Assembly: GCF_043641665.1 (NCBI RefSeq)
Contig: NC_092196.1
Coordinates: 19,505,192 to 19,569,191, forward strand
DNA length: 64,000 bases
Origin: Enoplosus armatus
Lineage: Eukaryota > Chordata > Actinopteri > Centrarchiformes > Enoplosidae
Direction: 5' to 3'
The notes under the pieces are model-generated. The model ran no database searches. It worked only from the letters and a program-made list of their open reading frames with translations, and was not told where the DNA came from. The translations under genes were made by a program, and so were the position numbers. The number at the start of each line of letters is the position of its first letter. Positions within the stretch are counted from its first letter, which is position 1. Shown here one piece after another: positions 37,804 to 52,900 of this stretch.

Positions 37804-39372
37804 CTATATGTCCATATCCACAGGCCGAACATCGCCGGTTTTATTCTCCTTCACCCACAGCTCTCTGTCTTTGCCTGGATCCACGGTCTGCAGCAGCTGG
37901 TCGACCGGCTCCACCATCTACAGACACATGATCCCGTAAATCAGTTATTGTTAACACGTGGTTACTTTATGGATAAATGACAATTAGTATTAGTATTTTT
38001 CCCCTCAACGAGCCATATAATCTCATTAGTTTGACTTCACTTTCTGGGATGTAAAATCTCAATCTCAGACGCACAGTGAACAATATTAGCGCCCCTATCT
38101 TCAGCGTCGACGCAGACTAACGCAGGAGGAAGGAGCTCGAACTCACGCTCTGATTGAACATGTCCGTTTCGTGTCGCAGAGTCGTGTACTGCCGTAGATG
38201 CTGCTGAATCCACTCGATCCGTTCAACCTCCAGCTTCTCCAGCTCCTGAAGTGGAAGGAAGGCAAGAGTTCAGTCACTAACAGTGAAATTGTCATAAATA
38301 ACATATATTTATACTTTATATATATGTACATATATTACAAGTAAACATTATATATTTCCTTATTTGGAAAATGTATATTAAATATACAGAATATTTTGTG
38401 TTATGTGGGATATTCATGAACAAGTATATATTTCTTTAACATGTTTTATGTTATATGGGATATATACGTTTCTTTTTTTGCCGATGAGTCATTTACAGAC
38501 AAAGAAACAAACAGTATGTTATCCTACATAGTAATGTTTCTTATTTTTCAGTTAGTTAGGTCCCTCATGGACAAACTGTTAGAAAATACTCTCATTTGGG
38601 ATTTGGGAGGTGCTGCCGCTTAAAAAGTCCTTTCAGCATCATTCACAGACATTCTCATAAAACTAGGAAAAGTTATTAAGTGTAAAGCTGGAAAAACGAG
38701 TGTGTTTTTGAGCTGTTAAAGAGGAGCCCAGACAGAACGTTAGTGTGAATCTGCTTGTACCATGCTGGTGGTGACCATCTCTTCAAACCACTTGCACTGG
38801 GTTTGGTTGTACAGATCGACGCAGCGCATCAGATCATCTCCTGGAGAATGGAGACCAGAACATGAAGGAGAGGTCAGAGGTCAACAAAGGTCCGCTATCA
38901 GTCCAAGTTTACGAGGTTATTTTCTTTTTCCAAACTTTTTAAATCATCTTTTTCAGCTCTGCGTGTGTTATCAGCAGAAGAGTAATCTGTGGTGCACATG
39001 GAGCAAAACCCTTCAGGACCAGCAGAGGGCGCTCAGACTTCACTCCTCGTTTAATGTGAAACTGTTCTGGCTTCAGTTTAGGAAGAAAATACCACTACTT
39101 CAGTGGTGGAACCTAACGAAATACTCAAGTACTGTACCGACTGTACTTCGGGCTACTTTACAAATTCGAGCTAGTATTTCCATGTTATGCAATTTTGAAG
39201 GCAAACACTGTAGTTTTTACTCCCCTACATTTATTTGACAGCTTTACCTACACATTTAGATTATTAATACAAAATACAGATCAACTAATAAATTGTGATA
39301 TATTAATATAGATTAAGCTACCTGGCAGTATATAAAGTAATTAAAATTAGCTCCACCTTTACCAGCTGAATA

Positions 39373-39410
<38 letters not shown>

Positions 39411-40960
39411 TATTCTGTATATTCATATATAATATTCTGAAATGGGCAGTTCTGCATAATGTGTACTTTCACTTTTGATATTTTAAGTATATTTGATGCT
39501 AATACTTTGGCTCTTTTTACACTGTGGTATTGTACTTCTTCCACCACTGGACGTGCGTTCTCCTTTCAATGTTTGACTATTGGTCGAACACAGCAGAATA
39601 TTTCAGCTCTCTGTAATAAAGACGTGTCAGATGTGAACCAGTGAACCAGAAGCATCACTGAAGCTCATTAAAATTCATTCAGCGAAGGTAAAAACACATC
39701 CTCGTCTTCGGCAGCGAGTGCAGCGAGCCGTGATGACATGTGGTCCAACCTTGAGGTAGCAGAGTTGATCGACATCGTTTAAATGTGCCTTATGAGCGCT
39801 ATTGATTAGTGCTGTGGACTGTGACTAATCTACTGAGCGGAAGAGAGAAAGGATGAGATACGTTCCTGCAGTGCTTTCTGTCTGCTGACGCCTGTGCAGA
39901 ACAAAACTGTAGGAGAGAACAATTACAACATGAACGCGTCTTCCTTCTTATTAAAATGTCAAACACAGAGTGTCTCAGGTAGGATCTCTGTCCCCTGCTG
40001 TGCTTGTCCTTCCAGTTTTTACAATTCAGATGAATTAAACAATACAAAACCAAATTAACTTCACATTATATGGTGCAAATAAAAAAATGACTACAGTCAT
40101 GCTAGCAGCTCAGTGAGACCATACTTAGGCACAGTGGTGCTAAATGCTAACATCAGTATGCTAACATGCTCAATAACATGCTTGTATCTTAGTTTATTTA
40201 GTTTGGCATAGTTTGATTAGCCTAAACTGACGGGGCCAGGAAACCAGCAGAGACTGCAGGAAGTTACAGGTCCCAGGCCGAGAAATAGTCCAGCACATAA
40301 CCGCAAAACAGCCGAGCTTTAGAGGTGCTGGTATGTGGATTTTGTTGCATTTGGACCGAGCCAAGCCAGCAGTTTCCCCCTGTTTCCAGTCTTTATGCTA
40401 AGCTAACTGGCTGCTGGCTCCAACTACATATTTACCATATGGACATGAGAGTGATATCAGTCTTCCCATGTAACTCATGGAAAGAAAGATGTCAAACTAT
40501 TCTTTATTTTTAAAATTATGAAAAACTAAACTAATAACAGACAAAACTCAAGCTGAACATGTGACTGTTTCTGGCTGTTTTTCTTTACCTTTACAACCCT
40601 GTTCAGAGGTGTTAATATCTGTGTCCTTATGTTTCTAAAACCTTTGATTTGAGTTTAGATTTCTTTCCCTACAGTTGGTTCAGATTACTGTATGCTCTCT
40701 CTCCTAACTCTCCACTTTTTCCATGCTTTGTGACGTCCAAACAATTGCCCTTTGGGTGAAGTGAAAGTTTCAAACATGGCTGCTATGACTGGCTCTTATT
40801 TAAGCTCTGACTCCGTGACCTCTGACCTGCTTGTGTGGATTTCCGGCGGGCTTTCTTGATGTCCTCCTCCGTCTTGTTGCTGAGTTTGATCTCCAGTTGC
40901 TGGGTCTTCACCTCCAGATCCTTCTGCCTGTCTGCCAGAGCTTTACGAGCCTGCCACGCA

Positions 40961-40997
<37 letters not shown>

Positions 40998-43900
40998 CAA
41001 GCAGGATGTGTGAATGTAGAAACAATGAGTCATTCAGCATAATCCTCAGATTTACTGTACCTACATCTATTACAAGACTCATTACAGCCTTTTCATGTCG
41101 GCTACTGACATCTGCGCTACAATCCCGCTCTCATCCTTTAATCTTTTCTTAATCCACATTATTGAGTCTTTCCTTATTCTCGCACCTCTCTAAGGTCATG
41201 GCATAATAGTGTTTGAAAGGTAAACATACAGTAACAGTGATGCGTAAACCAAGAAAATCTCAACCAACAAAAACTCAACATGTGGGAAGGAGTCATCCTA
41301 AACCCACTGGTGAGGTCACTTAATGCAGTGGAGCAGAGATGGCCGGAAATTACGTTCATAACTGGGATAATTTTAGTGATAAATAGTCAACACTGAATGT
41401 ACAAAATATACAACAATATTCAGTTTATAAATGTTTAGATTTAGAAGAAAAGCACAAAGGGATAACAGGAAGGGCAACAAGCACTCAATTATAGACACCG
41501 TTTTACAACATGCAACACAATCGACCGTTTGCTAAACCTAGCTAACCTAGCCAGTAGCTATCTCAAGAGCCTTAGCCTTTAGCCAGAGCCTAAGCCTTTA
41601 GCCTTTCCAAAACTTAAAACACAAAAATAAAAGTGTAAGGAATGTATTAAACAGTGTTTGTCTACTTTAACCTGAGCTGTAATCGTTAGCATGTCCAGCT
41701 AACTAGAATACTTTTTTTCCCCTACGTTATCTCCAAGGGCAAGAGTTAGCATATCATTAAACTAATGTCAAGAAGCCAAACAGAGTTATCTTAGCATGAA
41801 ATCACAGTCTGATCTCACATTTTTCTTTATCATACTTATAATACTAGAGCTAACTAACTACTGTAATACAAGAACTACGCTTATTCTGTATTTCTATGTC
41901 TTTTATTTTGAATTTGCCTGGAACATGTAGCTTTAGCCTCAGTCTGTTAGCATCATGTATGTAGCATCAATATTTAAGATCGTTCTGATCGGGGAAGGTG
42001 GAAACATTAGAAAATCAGCCATTGATAACATTTTAAACCATGGAGCTAACGTTAGCTTAATTAGCTAGATATCTGCAACCGTTGTAATTTCAGCCGACAA
42101 AATCAACAGTCATTGGCAGGAAATGAGACGCCTGTTTTGCCTGGTTTGCATATCTGCAACGCTTTTATGCAATTATCTTGCATAAAAGTATAAGTTTTAC
42201 AGTGTTTTACTTTTTTGAATATGTGCAAAGGAAAACCTAAATACAAACATTTGTCAAAATGCCAAAGTCAAAGCATAAAACGTGTGTGTGTGTTTAGGTA
42301 CACAGAGGAAACTAATTCATTCATGAAATGATTTCAGCAGGTGGGAAGCAGCAACAAAGTACTGCACCAAAATGTTCTATGTGTAGGAGTTACTGAAGCT
42401 CTTTTCATTATGTAATATTTCTGATGTAGACAAACACTGGTGTGTATTTTCTTGTGCCAACTCTTTGGATGTGTGTTTACTATTTGGAGGCAAACGTTGG
42501 CCAGTAAGAAGTGAAGGGGGGGGTTATTAATCTACTGGCAGGTCAGACTCAGTACCTTCTCCACACCTGCGTAGCGACTCGCCAGCTGCTTCCTGAGGTC
42601 GGCGATGTGATGGTCGTACTTTTTCAGGTCCTTCTTGAAGTTGTCGCCCCTGAACGTCAGCAAGGGTTTTTCTACCTCAGTGTGGAGCTGTGAAGACAAG
42701 TCGCTCAGCTGTTGGTCATTTAACAGTTCTTGTTATGTCATGTGAAGAAGGAAAATAAAAAACTTACATACTAACACTCCCGCCTCAGTGGTGATTAAAC
42801 TCCATTGCTGTCCCTCCTCCTATATGCACTGTATTCTATATCCTAGGTTATGTATCACATGTGCACTAAATTAAGGAAAGTAAAATCTCTTGACACTGTG
42901 CCTTTTACTCGGAGGTTTATTAAAAGTAAAGTACAGCTTCTCAGGGTTTATTGCTTAATAAAGTCCTGTTCTACAAAGTCACATCTATCACCATAAAGGG
43001 AGACAATTACACTTTTAGTCTCTGTTTCTACTCCTCTCACCAAACACTTGTCCAATAATGTATTTATGACACTTCAGTAAACTACAAAGTGCTTGTCAGC
43101 AGTGTTGGCCCTCCATACAGAATGCTAATCTAATGCAAATGCCAGAGCTAAGATATGAAATGTAGCTTATTAGAAACTCGGAGAAAAGAAATGAGCCAAA
43201 GCTTCTGCAGGCTTGATAAGACTTCTCATTCCCCCTGCCTGACCACGCATTACCGTCTCCTCACCCGTCTCATAATGAAGCATGGAGTATCAGAGCGCTG
43301 GTGGAGAAGGGGAGAGCCTGCATGGCCCCGGGTGGGGGCTCGTCAGAACACGTAACTAATTAATTAGACAACAGAGGGGTATGAAAAGCTCCGAGGCAGC
43401 CTCTGCGTTATTTAAGGCAGCATCTGAGGCCAGTGAGTCTCTGCCTTGCTGGTAGTGGGATCGCGGACGGGTCATTTTCTTCAGTCAGCACTGACAAGGT
43501 TGAGGTAAACAAGCCCCGCCACCTCAGGATGCGGTCACATCAAGTATCCATTACTTCAGCTGATTGAAAACATGAAACACCTGACCTGAAGGTGCAGAAA
43601 ACTGCAAACCAAAGGTGCCCACACTGAGGATGAAAGTAGACTTTCAAATGGCTGTAATTCAGAAAACAATTGACTGATCGTTCTGTCAAGAAAAGACAAT
43701 TATAATTGACCAGGGCTGACGGTGGATTCTTAATTTTTCTTGCTTTACCTGACCATCAGTTGGAAACTTACTATAATATATACAACCAGCTGAATCCTTT
43801 CCAACAAAGTCCTCAGCATATTACCTTGTTGGAGAACTTTAGGTGAACTTCAGCCTCATCATGAAGGCTCTTCTTCAGCTGAGTCCAGGCTTCTCCCAGA

Positions 43901-46900
43901 GTCCTGAGGAAAGTAGAACAGAACCCTTAACCACCTCCGTTGTGGACTGGAGAGCATAAACGCTGAACAACTCTGCACCCTTATTACACCCAAAGGCATC
44001 TTTGGTATCATTTAAATTTTAACTAAAAGAGTGGAGAACTGAAACCATGAACTGGGCTTTTTTATTGTAATCCGCAACCTCTCAAAATAATATAGTTAGG
44101 TCACCTACTGATAAGCTAATTCTGTGGATGTAAGCTAGTTAGCTGGACATGCTAACGATGGCAGCTCATGTTAGAGCAGATGCTATCGGTTATAATCACT
44201 GGTGGAAATGAACTAATACATTTACTCAAGTACCTAAACATGCACTTGTACTTTATTTGAGTAGTTCCGTTTCATGATACTTTATACTTTTACTTCATAT
44301 TGTATGTTTAAACACCTTGACAGGATTAAAAAACTGTTTACATGTTAATGTATCAATAACAAAAATCCAATTATTTTTGATTATTTAAGTATAATTTGCG
44401 CTGCTAATACTTTAGTACTTAAATTTAGGACTTTTATTTGTAATGGAGGTCTCACTACTTCCACCGCTGGTTGTATCACCATTGTACTCACCAAATGAAT
44501 TACTGAGTTCTCAAACAAACACGAGTGGTCGGACAATAGAGTTGTAAACAAGGCGACTGTTTTGCCAGATTAGCGTCACTTTATTTTGAAAAGTCATGCT
44601 GTAAATTGTAATGGACAGTTCTGGTTGTAATCTGCCGCTCGCCTTCGTTTTCTCTGCCTAATAAATCTGATTAACCCGTTGGCTTGTTTACAACCTTTTT
44701 GTGATTGTCTGCCGCTTGTTGTAGTGGAGTGGAAGGTTTCCTTTAAATGAATTCCCTTGCAAACTTGCTATCTGGACTTGGGTCTGTATCTCCATTAGTT
44801 TCATTTTTATGGCTGAAACAAAACTGTTCCGTAATCGTGGAATCTCCGGAGCTGGAAAGCAACCAAAATCCACTGTTTCTCGAGCCAAGCCTTATCTTCC
44901 CTGTCGACTGATTTTGAGATCTGCTCACAGATTTCTGTGTTATTTTGCTGACAGACAAACATGAAAACAACATCCACTCTTTGATGGATGCATCAGACAC
45001 AAGAAGTAATGTGGGAATACGTCTATTTTAAACACCCAGTCCCTCTAATCGCTCTACATATGTGCTGTTTTGCAGTTGGCGCGCTGGAGCTGCACACACT
45101 GTTTCCTCTTGCAGCTTCTGTTTTCTGCACTCACCCTTCCTCCTGTGCTGCCAGGGGGCTCAGAGACAGCTTGGAGAGGTTCTTAGCATATTCTTCTTCA
45201 ATCTTTATCCTGAAACACAAAGAACCAAGATGAGAAACCCTGAGCTGCCTGGCTCAAGGGAGGACAGAAGCTGCTTTAGTGAGGTGGAATAAAATGCTTT
45301 AACACAGATCATTTCAGGGGTGCACTGCAGCAGAGTGACAGAAACTTCAACTACAATTTGCTGCAACTGCTGAAACCCAAATGGCGCCCACAGCCCCGAC
45401 CCCCGTACATCAATAATCCCATTGTACTTGTGAAAGAGTCTCCAGCAGTATTGTACAGAACAGCATATTTTCAGAGCGGCTGTTCTCATTTCCATCTCCA
45501 TGTGAGAGATGGAAATGAGATGCGCTCATATTTGCCCTGAGGGCCATTCAACCGCGGTAGCCATGTTTGTGCTCTTTGTGACATTCACTTCCTGCGCCGG
45601 TCTCACATTTACCATCCACACCTGAGTAAATCTGTCACCTAAAGAAGGTCACAGGCCCATTCTTTATGTTCGGATACTCGCAGCACCGAGCAAACCAGCG
45701 AAACAACACAGAAAGGTCAGGACTGAATAGAAATCTACTTGACGGATTTGGGAGACGGTGGCCTCCTGAATCAAACCTGCTCAGAGAAGAATCCTCATTA
45801 ACTTCCCACGACTCGGACCAGGATGTGAATAGAGCTTTTGTGGAGCTAATTATATAGAGGGGCGTGAGATCGGATGTAAAAGTTTGAACTCATGTTGTTG
45901 TCTGACATCCTGTTTCAGATTCAGGAGGAGCTACGCGATCTTTGCGCTTCCCGTATGCTCAGTTGCTTCGCTGAGATCTACAGACGACCTTTAATTACTG
46001 GGCGCATAAACTGCAGCTGTGAGACAAAAGCCTGGAGCATCTACACCCTACAGATCCTTTTATAGGTTGAGCTTTCTCTGGAGAGATCTTGTATCACCAT
46101 ATACACGATTCTGTGGTGTTGTCCTGTCTCAGTGTGCCGGGCTCCATCATGATTTGCATCTAAATACTTACATGCTTGTTGAAACATGCACGGCCATGAC
46201 AGACGCAGAAAACATGTTGAACAGTGCCTTTTGTTGTTTTGGTCATAAAGAGTAAAAATGTCCAATCTGAACATTTATGTTTCATGGGCGGTAGTGTATA
46301 AAATGTAATATGAAGTGCAGGAGAAAGTACTCAGATCTTTTACTGAAGTAAAAGTGTAAAAATACTTTGTTTCAAGTAAAAGTCCTGCATTCAAAATTGA
46401 CTTACTTTATTACTGTTGGGTAGTCAAATCTAGAAAAATGCTCATGTTTGCAAAATCTGAATCAGGAAGTAACTGGCAACTATTACTGTCAAATAAATGG
46501 AAAGATATAAAGTAACATAAAATGAAAATACTGTACAAATACTCCAAAACTGTGTCACTACTATAATTACCAGCAGTATTACTGGATGAATGCAATGTTC
46601 AATTTCCCCCCAAAGATAACTAAAGCCAGAATTATCTCCACAGTGCTTCTACAAGGACAAAAGAACAGACTTATATGGTGATAAAAAACTGCTCTGTTGA
46701 ACACTGAAAGGTGCATTCATTGATTTTTCTGATCAGGATGAACAATGTAGACGTGTTGAATCACAGCACACTCATGTAGCTGATGTAGTTTTTTGTACTT
46801 GTGTGTAAACCAAAGACCTTCTCTGTCAAAGCAGCTGTATATATATATATATAGATATATATATGCTATTATATTATTGTATTACAAGTAGTCAATAATA

Positions 46901-49900
46901 ATTTCAATTCAGTGTCAGTGGGAAATATTAACTCTCCCGGTAGTGTCTAATAACATTATATTGATTATGCCATCGTGCTCCTCGTTTAGTCGTGTCTCAG
47001 TGACTTCCTGTGCTAACACTGAAGGCTGCAGGTTGTTTATTTTACCTGCTGGTTTCATTTAACCACCTTCTCCTCTAATAAAAGGTTATCTGGCTCCTCC
47101 AGTGGGAATATTTCTGCCTCCTGAGAAACTCTGTGTCTGACACTCGTGTTAATGAATCGATTAAAGCTGCAGTAAACAAACTGCTGTCTCCGTGTTGTTG
47201 TTTTAACAGTCTTATCTGAAATGACAGTGTTACCTCTCGTGGATGAACTCGGCCATCTCTTTCTGCATCTGTTTGCCCTTCAGCTGCTTCTGCAGAAGCA
47301 CCTCGAAGCCCGCCACAGAGGTGGTCCCCTGGGGGTCTTTCTTGTCAGTCTGAGGAGGAGGAGGAGGAGGAGGAGGAGGAGGAGGAGAGCATCATTCAAA
47401 AACAGCAGTGGACCAATAAACACCCACAGCTCTGAGTTCACGGGCAGAGCGTCCAGCGACACTCTCTGTTGTTTATGCTTGAGAGCGTGTAGGGGTTTGT
47501 GAGGATGAGCTCTGAATGTGTGACTCACGCTCGCATGTCAAGGAGGACATGCGTTGGTGTGTGTGTGTGTGTGTGTGCGTCAATCACTGATGGGTGGTTG
47601 TGTAGTATGTGTGTGCAGGGGGAGTGCAGCACTTTGTCTTGTTTGCGACAGGACTGATGAGGAACAGAGGTGCCAGATTTATTTCACACTGCGGGTTTGA
47701 GCAGCAGGTCAGTGGACGCACAAAACATCACAAGCAGGATGAGACGACAGGCCGCAAACAAGGAGCCAAACAGCAACAAGAGGAAACAGGCGTCGGATTT
47801 CAGTCAATTATGCAGGCCGAAGGGTTTTTCAATACAAATCTAATTTAGGATGGAAATGTATGGAAACTGAAAATTACAGAAGCCACAAGGGAGACATCTG
47901 AAGCAGGATGATCATTGTGTTTGCAGAGAAGCCGGTCGATCGGCCTTCCACCTGTGATCCGCCTACTCCAACATGAAAGACAATCGCATCTTTTGTTAAA
48001 CGAGAGCGGATCCATTTGCACCTATCAGAAAGCACATCGAGCCACGTTTCAGTCGCATAATTTAATGTAAGCGTTTAGCTTTTAACTGCACTTTTACGTT
48101 TACCGGCAAAGATTTGTTCTAAAGGTCGACAAAACGTGTTGACAGGAACCAAACATACATACATAATGTATGATAGCAGTGCTATCACAGCAGCTGCGAA
48201 GTCTTTGGTTCCTTGTTTGGAAACGTCACCTTTTGGTTGAGTTGAACGGTGACTTTGGTTTGGGCTAAAGTTCGGTGAAGCAGTTATGAAGTCTGGTGAA
48301 ACAACAAAGGGCTCACTGTTTCTAAACTACCTCCAACGATCAAATGTGCTTTATATAGACGGATGCATTGTTTGTAGACATACACACCATGTTATCCATG
48401 GAGTTTTTTTTAAATATTGAGTGGGAAATACATTTTTAATATTTGTTCATGTTTTTAGATAAGTAAAAAGATGAAATGCTCCTTCATGTTTTGAACAAGA
48501 ATTATTTGGTCATAAACCGACGTATCGAACATTTGAACAATTTAAACTTGACACGATGTTGACGCTAGATGAGGGAAGGGATCACCAAAGTCTGCTGGTT
48601 TCATCCTCTGGGGACCATGAATGCTGGTGGAGAGTTTCATGACAATCCGTCCAATAGTTGTTGAGATATTTCAGACTGGACCAAAGTGGTGGACTGACTG
48701 ACACGCTGCTAGCACGGCTAAAATAATTCTTCTTAGGCAAATAAAAGTGTAAGATACAGCTGTTTTTTTTACGCTGATGAACAGATAACTACGTGGTTTT
48801 CAGAGGACAGCGACGATATATGCTGGTCAGGTCACTATATTAAGTTGGCACTCATCATCACCAAAACATCACAAGGGATAGTTGTACAGCAGTCTGTGTG
48901 TTTCAGCAGAACTCACCCAGAAGTAATCGCAGTAGCTCCATTCGTTGGGCTTCAGGAGCTGCTGCTCCGGACCTTCTCCAGGCAGAGGGAAAGTCACACA
49001 GTTGATCTGAAGCAGGAAGAGACGAAATATAGAGAACTTAAAAACAAAGATCTGTGAGCCAAACATGACATGAGGAGTGAAATGATGTCTGTCAGAGAGC
49101 GAGGTAACAGGCCTGGGTTTCATTCGGACCATGCACATGAGAGGAAAAAGGTCAGGCATGAGTAAACATACGAATGAGGCGATGTTGACCATCCAGAAGG
49201 TGACCCATGGGCCTTCAGGGGGGGGGGGAGAGAGAGACATAGAGAGAGAGAGAGACATAGAGAGAGAGAGACCCTGTCCACTCAAAAACACAGAGAAACC
49301 TTTTGTACGACAGTGTCTCCCTCAAATTGAACAAACCGACTTTATACTCTTGAGAATATGCGCTGCTGCAGATAAACACACCCAGCACTCAGCCTGAATA
49401 CAGACTCCATGGTCCACAGCGTCTTCAATTACTCTTGGGGCTGCAATTATGTAATGTTCACCATCTGCGAGCCCTCCTCCCTGGCACTGCAAGAGACCCT
49501 CTGTGCCATGTCAGCCGCTGCTGCAAACTACAAACTACATGGGCATCCAGACAGGATGCTTCATCCACAAACATACAAAAACACACTGAGTCACAGTGTG
49601 TAGCGCATGAGCTCACCACTGTGCTGCTCACACACACACACACACACAGACACACACACACACACACACACAGACACACACACTGAAGGAAAACGTGGAG
49701 CGTTCACCGGCTGGCTCGACCCAACTGCTTCATTCCTTTAACGTTTCAAAATCAATCATTCAAAACGTTTGAACAACATGAAGTCAGTGAAGTACACACG
49801 GGGCGTTCATGTTCACCAGCTCGGGTCGTGTGTGATGCTTAACGGAGAATACTGACGGGAAGCAAGAGGCTACAGAGGAGAGAGTTCGGTGTAGCGGCCA

Positions 49901-52900
49901 TAAGGTTTTTAAGTCGATGTGTTGAACTTGTTGGCAAACAGTCACAGAGCAACAACATTATCGTTCAGTTGGAGTCGTGTTTGTGTCACCTGATGACTTA
50001 CAGTCCAGTATTCTCTCTCTGTTCGCTCTGTTTTTGGTCTCCACCTACTCCTGAGGGAAACATCTGTCTGCCAAACGCTCCACTACGATCACCAGCTAGT
50101 CTCTAACTGTGTCCGTCAGTCCACAGTGGGTGAGACACAAAACCAAAGCAAAGAGCTGAAAGACGTAACAAAGCTCTTAGTTAGTCATTTTCTTCATTGT
50201 TGATATAAAAATGTTGATTTGTGAAGCCTAAAGTTGGATTCTTGTATCTGCATAATTATGAGAACACACCAAATACAAGTACTTAAAGCTACATTAATAA
50301 TTAGCAAACAGCTATCAGTTTAAACAGACACAGGGCAACATTATCATTCATCTCTCTGTCCTTCTGACTGATCCAAAATCTAATATTTACTGCCTTTTAA
50401 TTATTTTTGATGCTTTGGTACTTTTGATGGAAATGGCTGCCAACGATTTTATATGTTGATGTGATTCATATCTGACGAACGAAAAGCTGAGAGAGGCAAA
50501 AAGCTGTGCGGTGCTACAGAGTTGGTGATAATTCTCTGTGCGCTCTGCGATGCTCCTTTCACGTTATCTTTAAAAATATTACTTTAATGTACAACATCTG
50601 TGGCGAGGGAATGAGATTGTCTCCTCTGCAGCAGCCTCGCCGTGTAATTCATGATAGCACGGGTGTCCTTTTGCATAAAACTCTTGTGCAGCTTTAAACA
50701 AATATTGAGCGTGAAAACGCTGAACTTCTCTCGACATTGACCTCTTCATTCTCTGCGCTGCACTTGATCTGAACAGCTTCCAATAAACAACTTCAAAAAC
50801 AGATGAGTAATACTCTTTCTCTCTTACATAATCACTAACATCCAGAGGAAATACTAATATGGCCACTTGCCAAACATACAGATACTGAACCAACATGCAC
50901 AAACAAGAGACACATTAAGTCACTTTGTAATCTAAAGCACCGGCAGAGTGATTTACTCCGTGTGCTGAGCAGTCACTTTGTTCATTTTCTGCCTCAGAGA
51001 TCATACTGATTGTCATGGGCACCAGATTTTCCATTACACCGGCTCCACATCTATCATGGCTGTTGTTTATCTGCCTCTCACATCCAGCAGAAAATGAGAC
51101 CATTTATCTAAAGGAAGGCTGTCTGGCTAACTTACTTCTCCTTTATGGCTACTTAGTGAGGTACTCCAGGGTTGGGAATTAAATATTAATACAGATATAT
51201 TACGTAGATTACCTTCATGACAGCATGTACTAAATCCCTCTGGGGGATCCAAAGCCAGTCTGGGGACATTTGAAGTCCAGCTGTTAGACTTCGGATGCTG
51301 CAGCAGGCTGTTTTGCCAGATTTCATCCTTAAATGTTGCAGTTTAGCATAAAACAAAGCTGCAAGCAACATACAAGAGCGCCGATTTGTTGAGTGAATTG
51401 GGACATTTTGTCCTCACTCAGTCAGCATTCATAAACATTCACTCTCATGAGGGTTTTCTATCCAGGCTACAGGCAATGGCTGTTTCATTACACATTTTTT
51501 TTATGTTTTTATGCATTTATTTATTTATTTTTCTTTGCTGAATACAGGGGGAAAAAATCCACGACACAGTCGAAGAGGAGACGGCTCGTGAGAGACATAA
51601 AAAATAATGGTTTGGCAGTCGAACAAACAACTGAAACACAGTCACTTCCTCTCCTCTCACAGCCATTTCTGAGCAGAATATCTCAGCAAATGAGGCTGTA
51701 GGATGGGCTGCTGCTGTTGCTAGGCAACAAATTACTTTTGCTGTAAAAGACCCCCCCCTCATCCACACTCACACATCTTCCTATAACAAAACAATCTCAC
51801 CCTTCCTCTCTATTCCCACTGTTGCCTTTTCTTCCCTCCATTCCTGCCCTCTCTTCCTCTGTGACCAATCAGAATGCCCCGTCCGAGTCCCGCCAACGAG
51901 GCCAGATGACACTCCTAACGAGCCGCTGAGCACCCGCGGCATAGCAACAAGTCAAAACCGCACGTGAACCAGTGTTTAATAAGCTGAAAGAAATGCGTTG
52001 TGGTGTGATGTGGCCTCACTCGCTGAAGGTGAAAACAAGGTTACAGTGCTTCTTGCTATCTGATGTGTGTGAAGCCTCGGCGTCCTGCGAGGGTCCATTT
52101 TGCCAACAGTCATGGATGTGTGCGTCTCCATGACAACTGTGGAGGGTTGTGTAACGCGAGGTGCACCATGGCGAACAAAAAGACACCTTTGTGGGCTGAC
52201 GTCATCCAGCCACTGCTACAGCTTCAATCAGTATCACCTGTGTGTTTTTCCATCTTCATCAGCTGCAGCAGGAAAATCTCACATTTAAGATTCTTGTTTA
52301 CTCTGCGGCTTCTGGACGCACACAGTGTCTTCCTCCAATCAGCGGCTGTATTTTCAGAAATGAACACTTCTCTGCAATCCTGTTTATTGGGAACTAATTA
52401 AGATATAAAATAGTGTCAAAATAGAAATAAAAACTGCTCTCATGCTTCAGCGCTACATGAGAACTCAGCGGATACTCAGGAAGCCAAATCACAGTGTGTC
52501 AACAATAGATCTGTGAGCGGCGAAAGCTTTGAAAAGGCCCTGAAAAGAGAGAAGAGGAAGAAAATAACCTTTTTTTTTCAAACAGTATGTCTTCAGTGAA
52601 TATCTGAATGGCTTCCCCGCCTTCTTCTGTCCCAGTGTTTTCCATTTCAACACCCATTAATCAGTGCTATTGCTTTTGTCACCATGGAAACTGGACTTGC
52701 TGCATCTCTCGCAGGTCTGCTGGGGTTTTTCACAATAGCCAGACTGACGGCTCCCGTGGCTGCAGCAGGTCAGCGAGCCCACCGAGCGCAAAAACCAGCC
52801 CCCTTTACGAGACACAAAACCTCCTCTGTCTGTCTTCCCCTCACCATCACCATCACCACCACCACCGCACGTTCGCCTCACCCTCATCGCCACCCCCACC

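Noticed and set aside
48869..49291. Upstream extension of the gas7 exon INCVTFP (frame with GPWVTFWMVNIASF)
   Set aside because: The acceptor at 49007 and the GAS7 match define the exon. The extra residues are intron that stays open by chance, including GA-repeat sequence.
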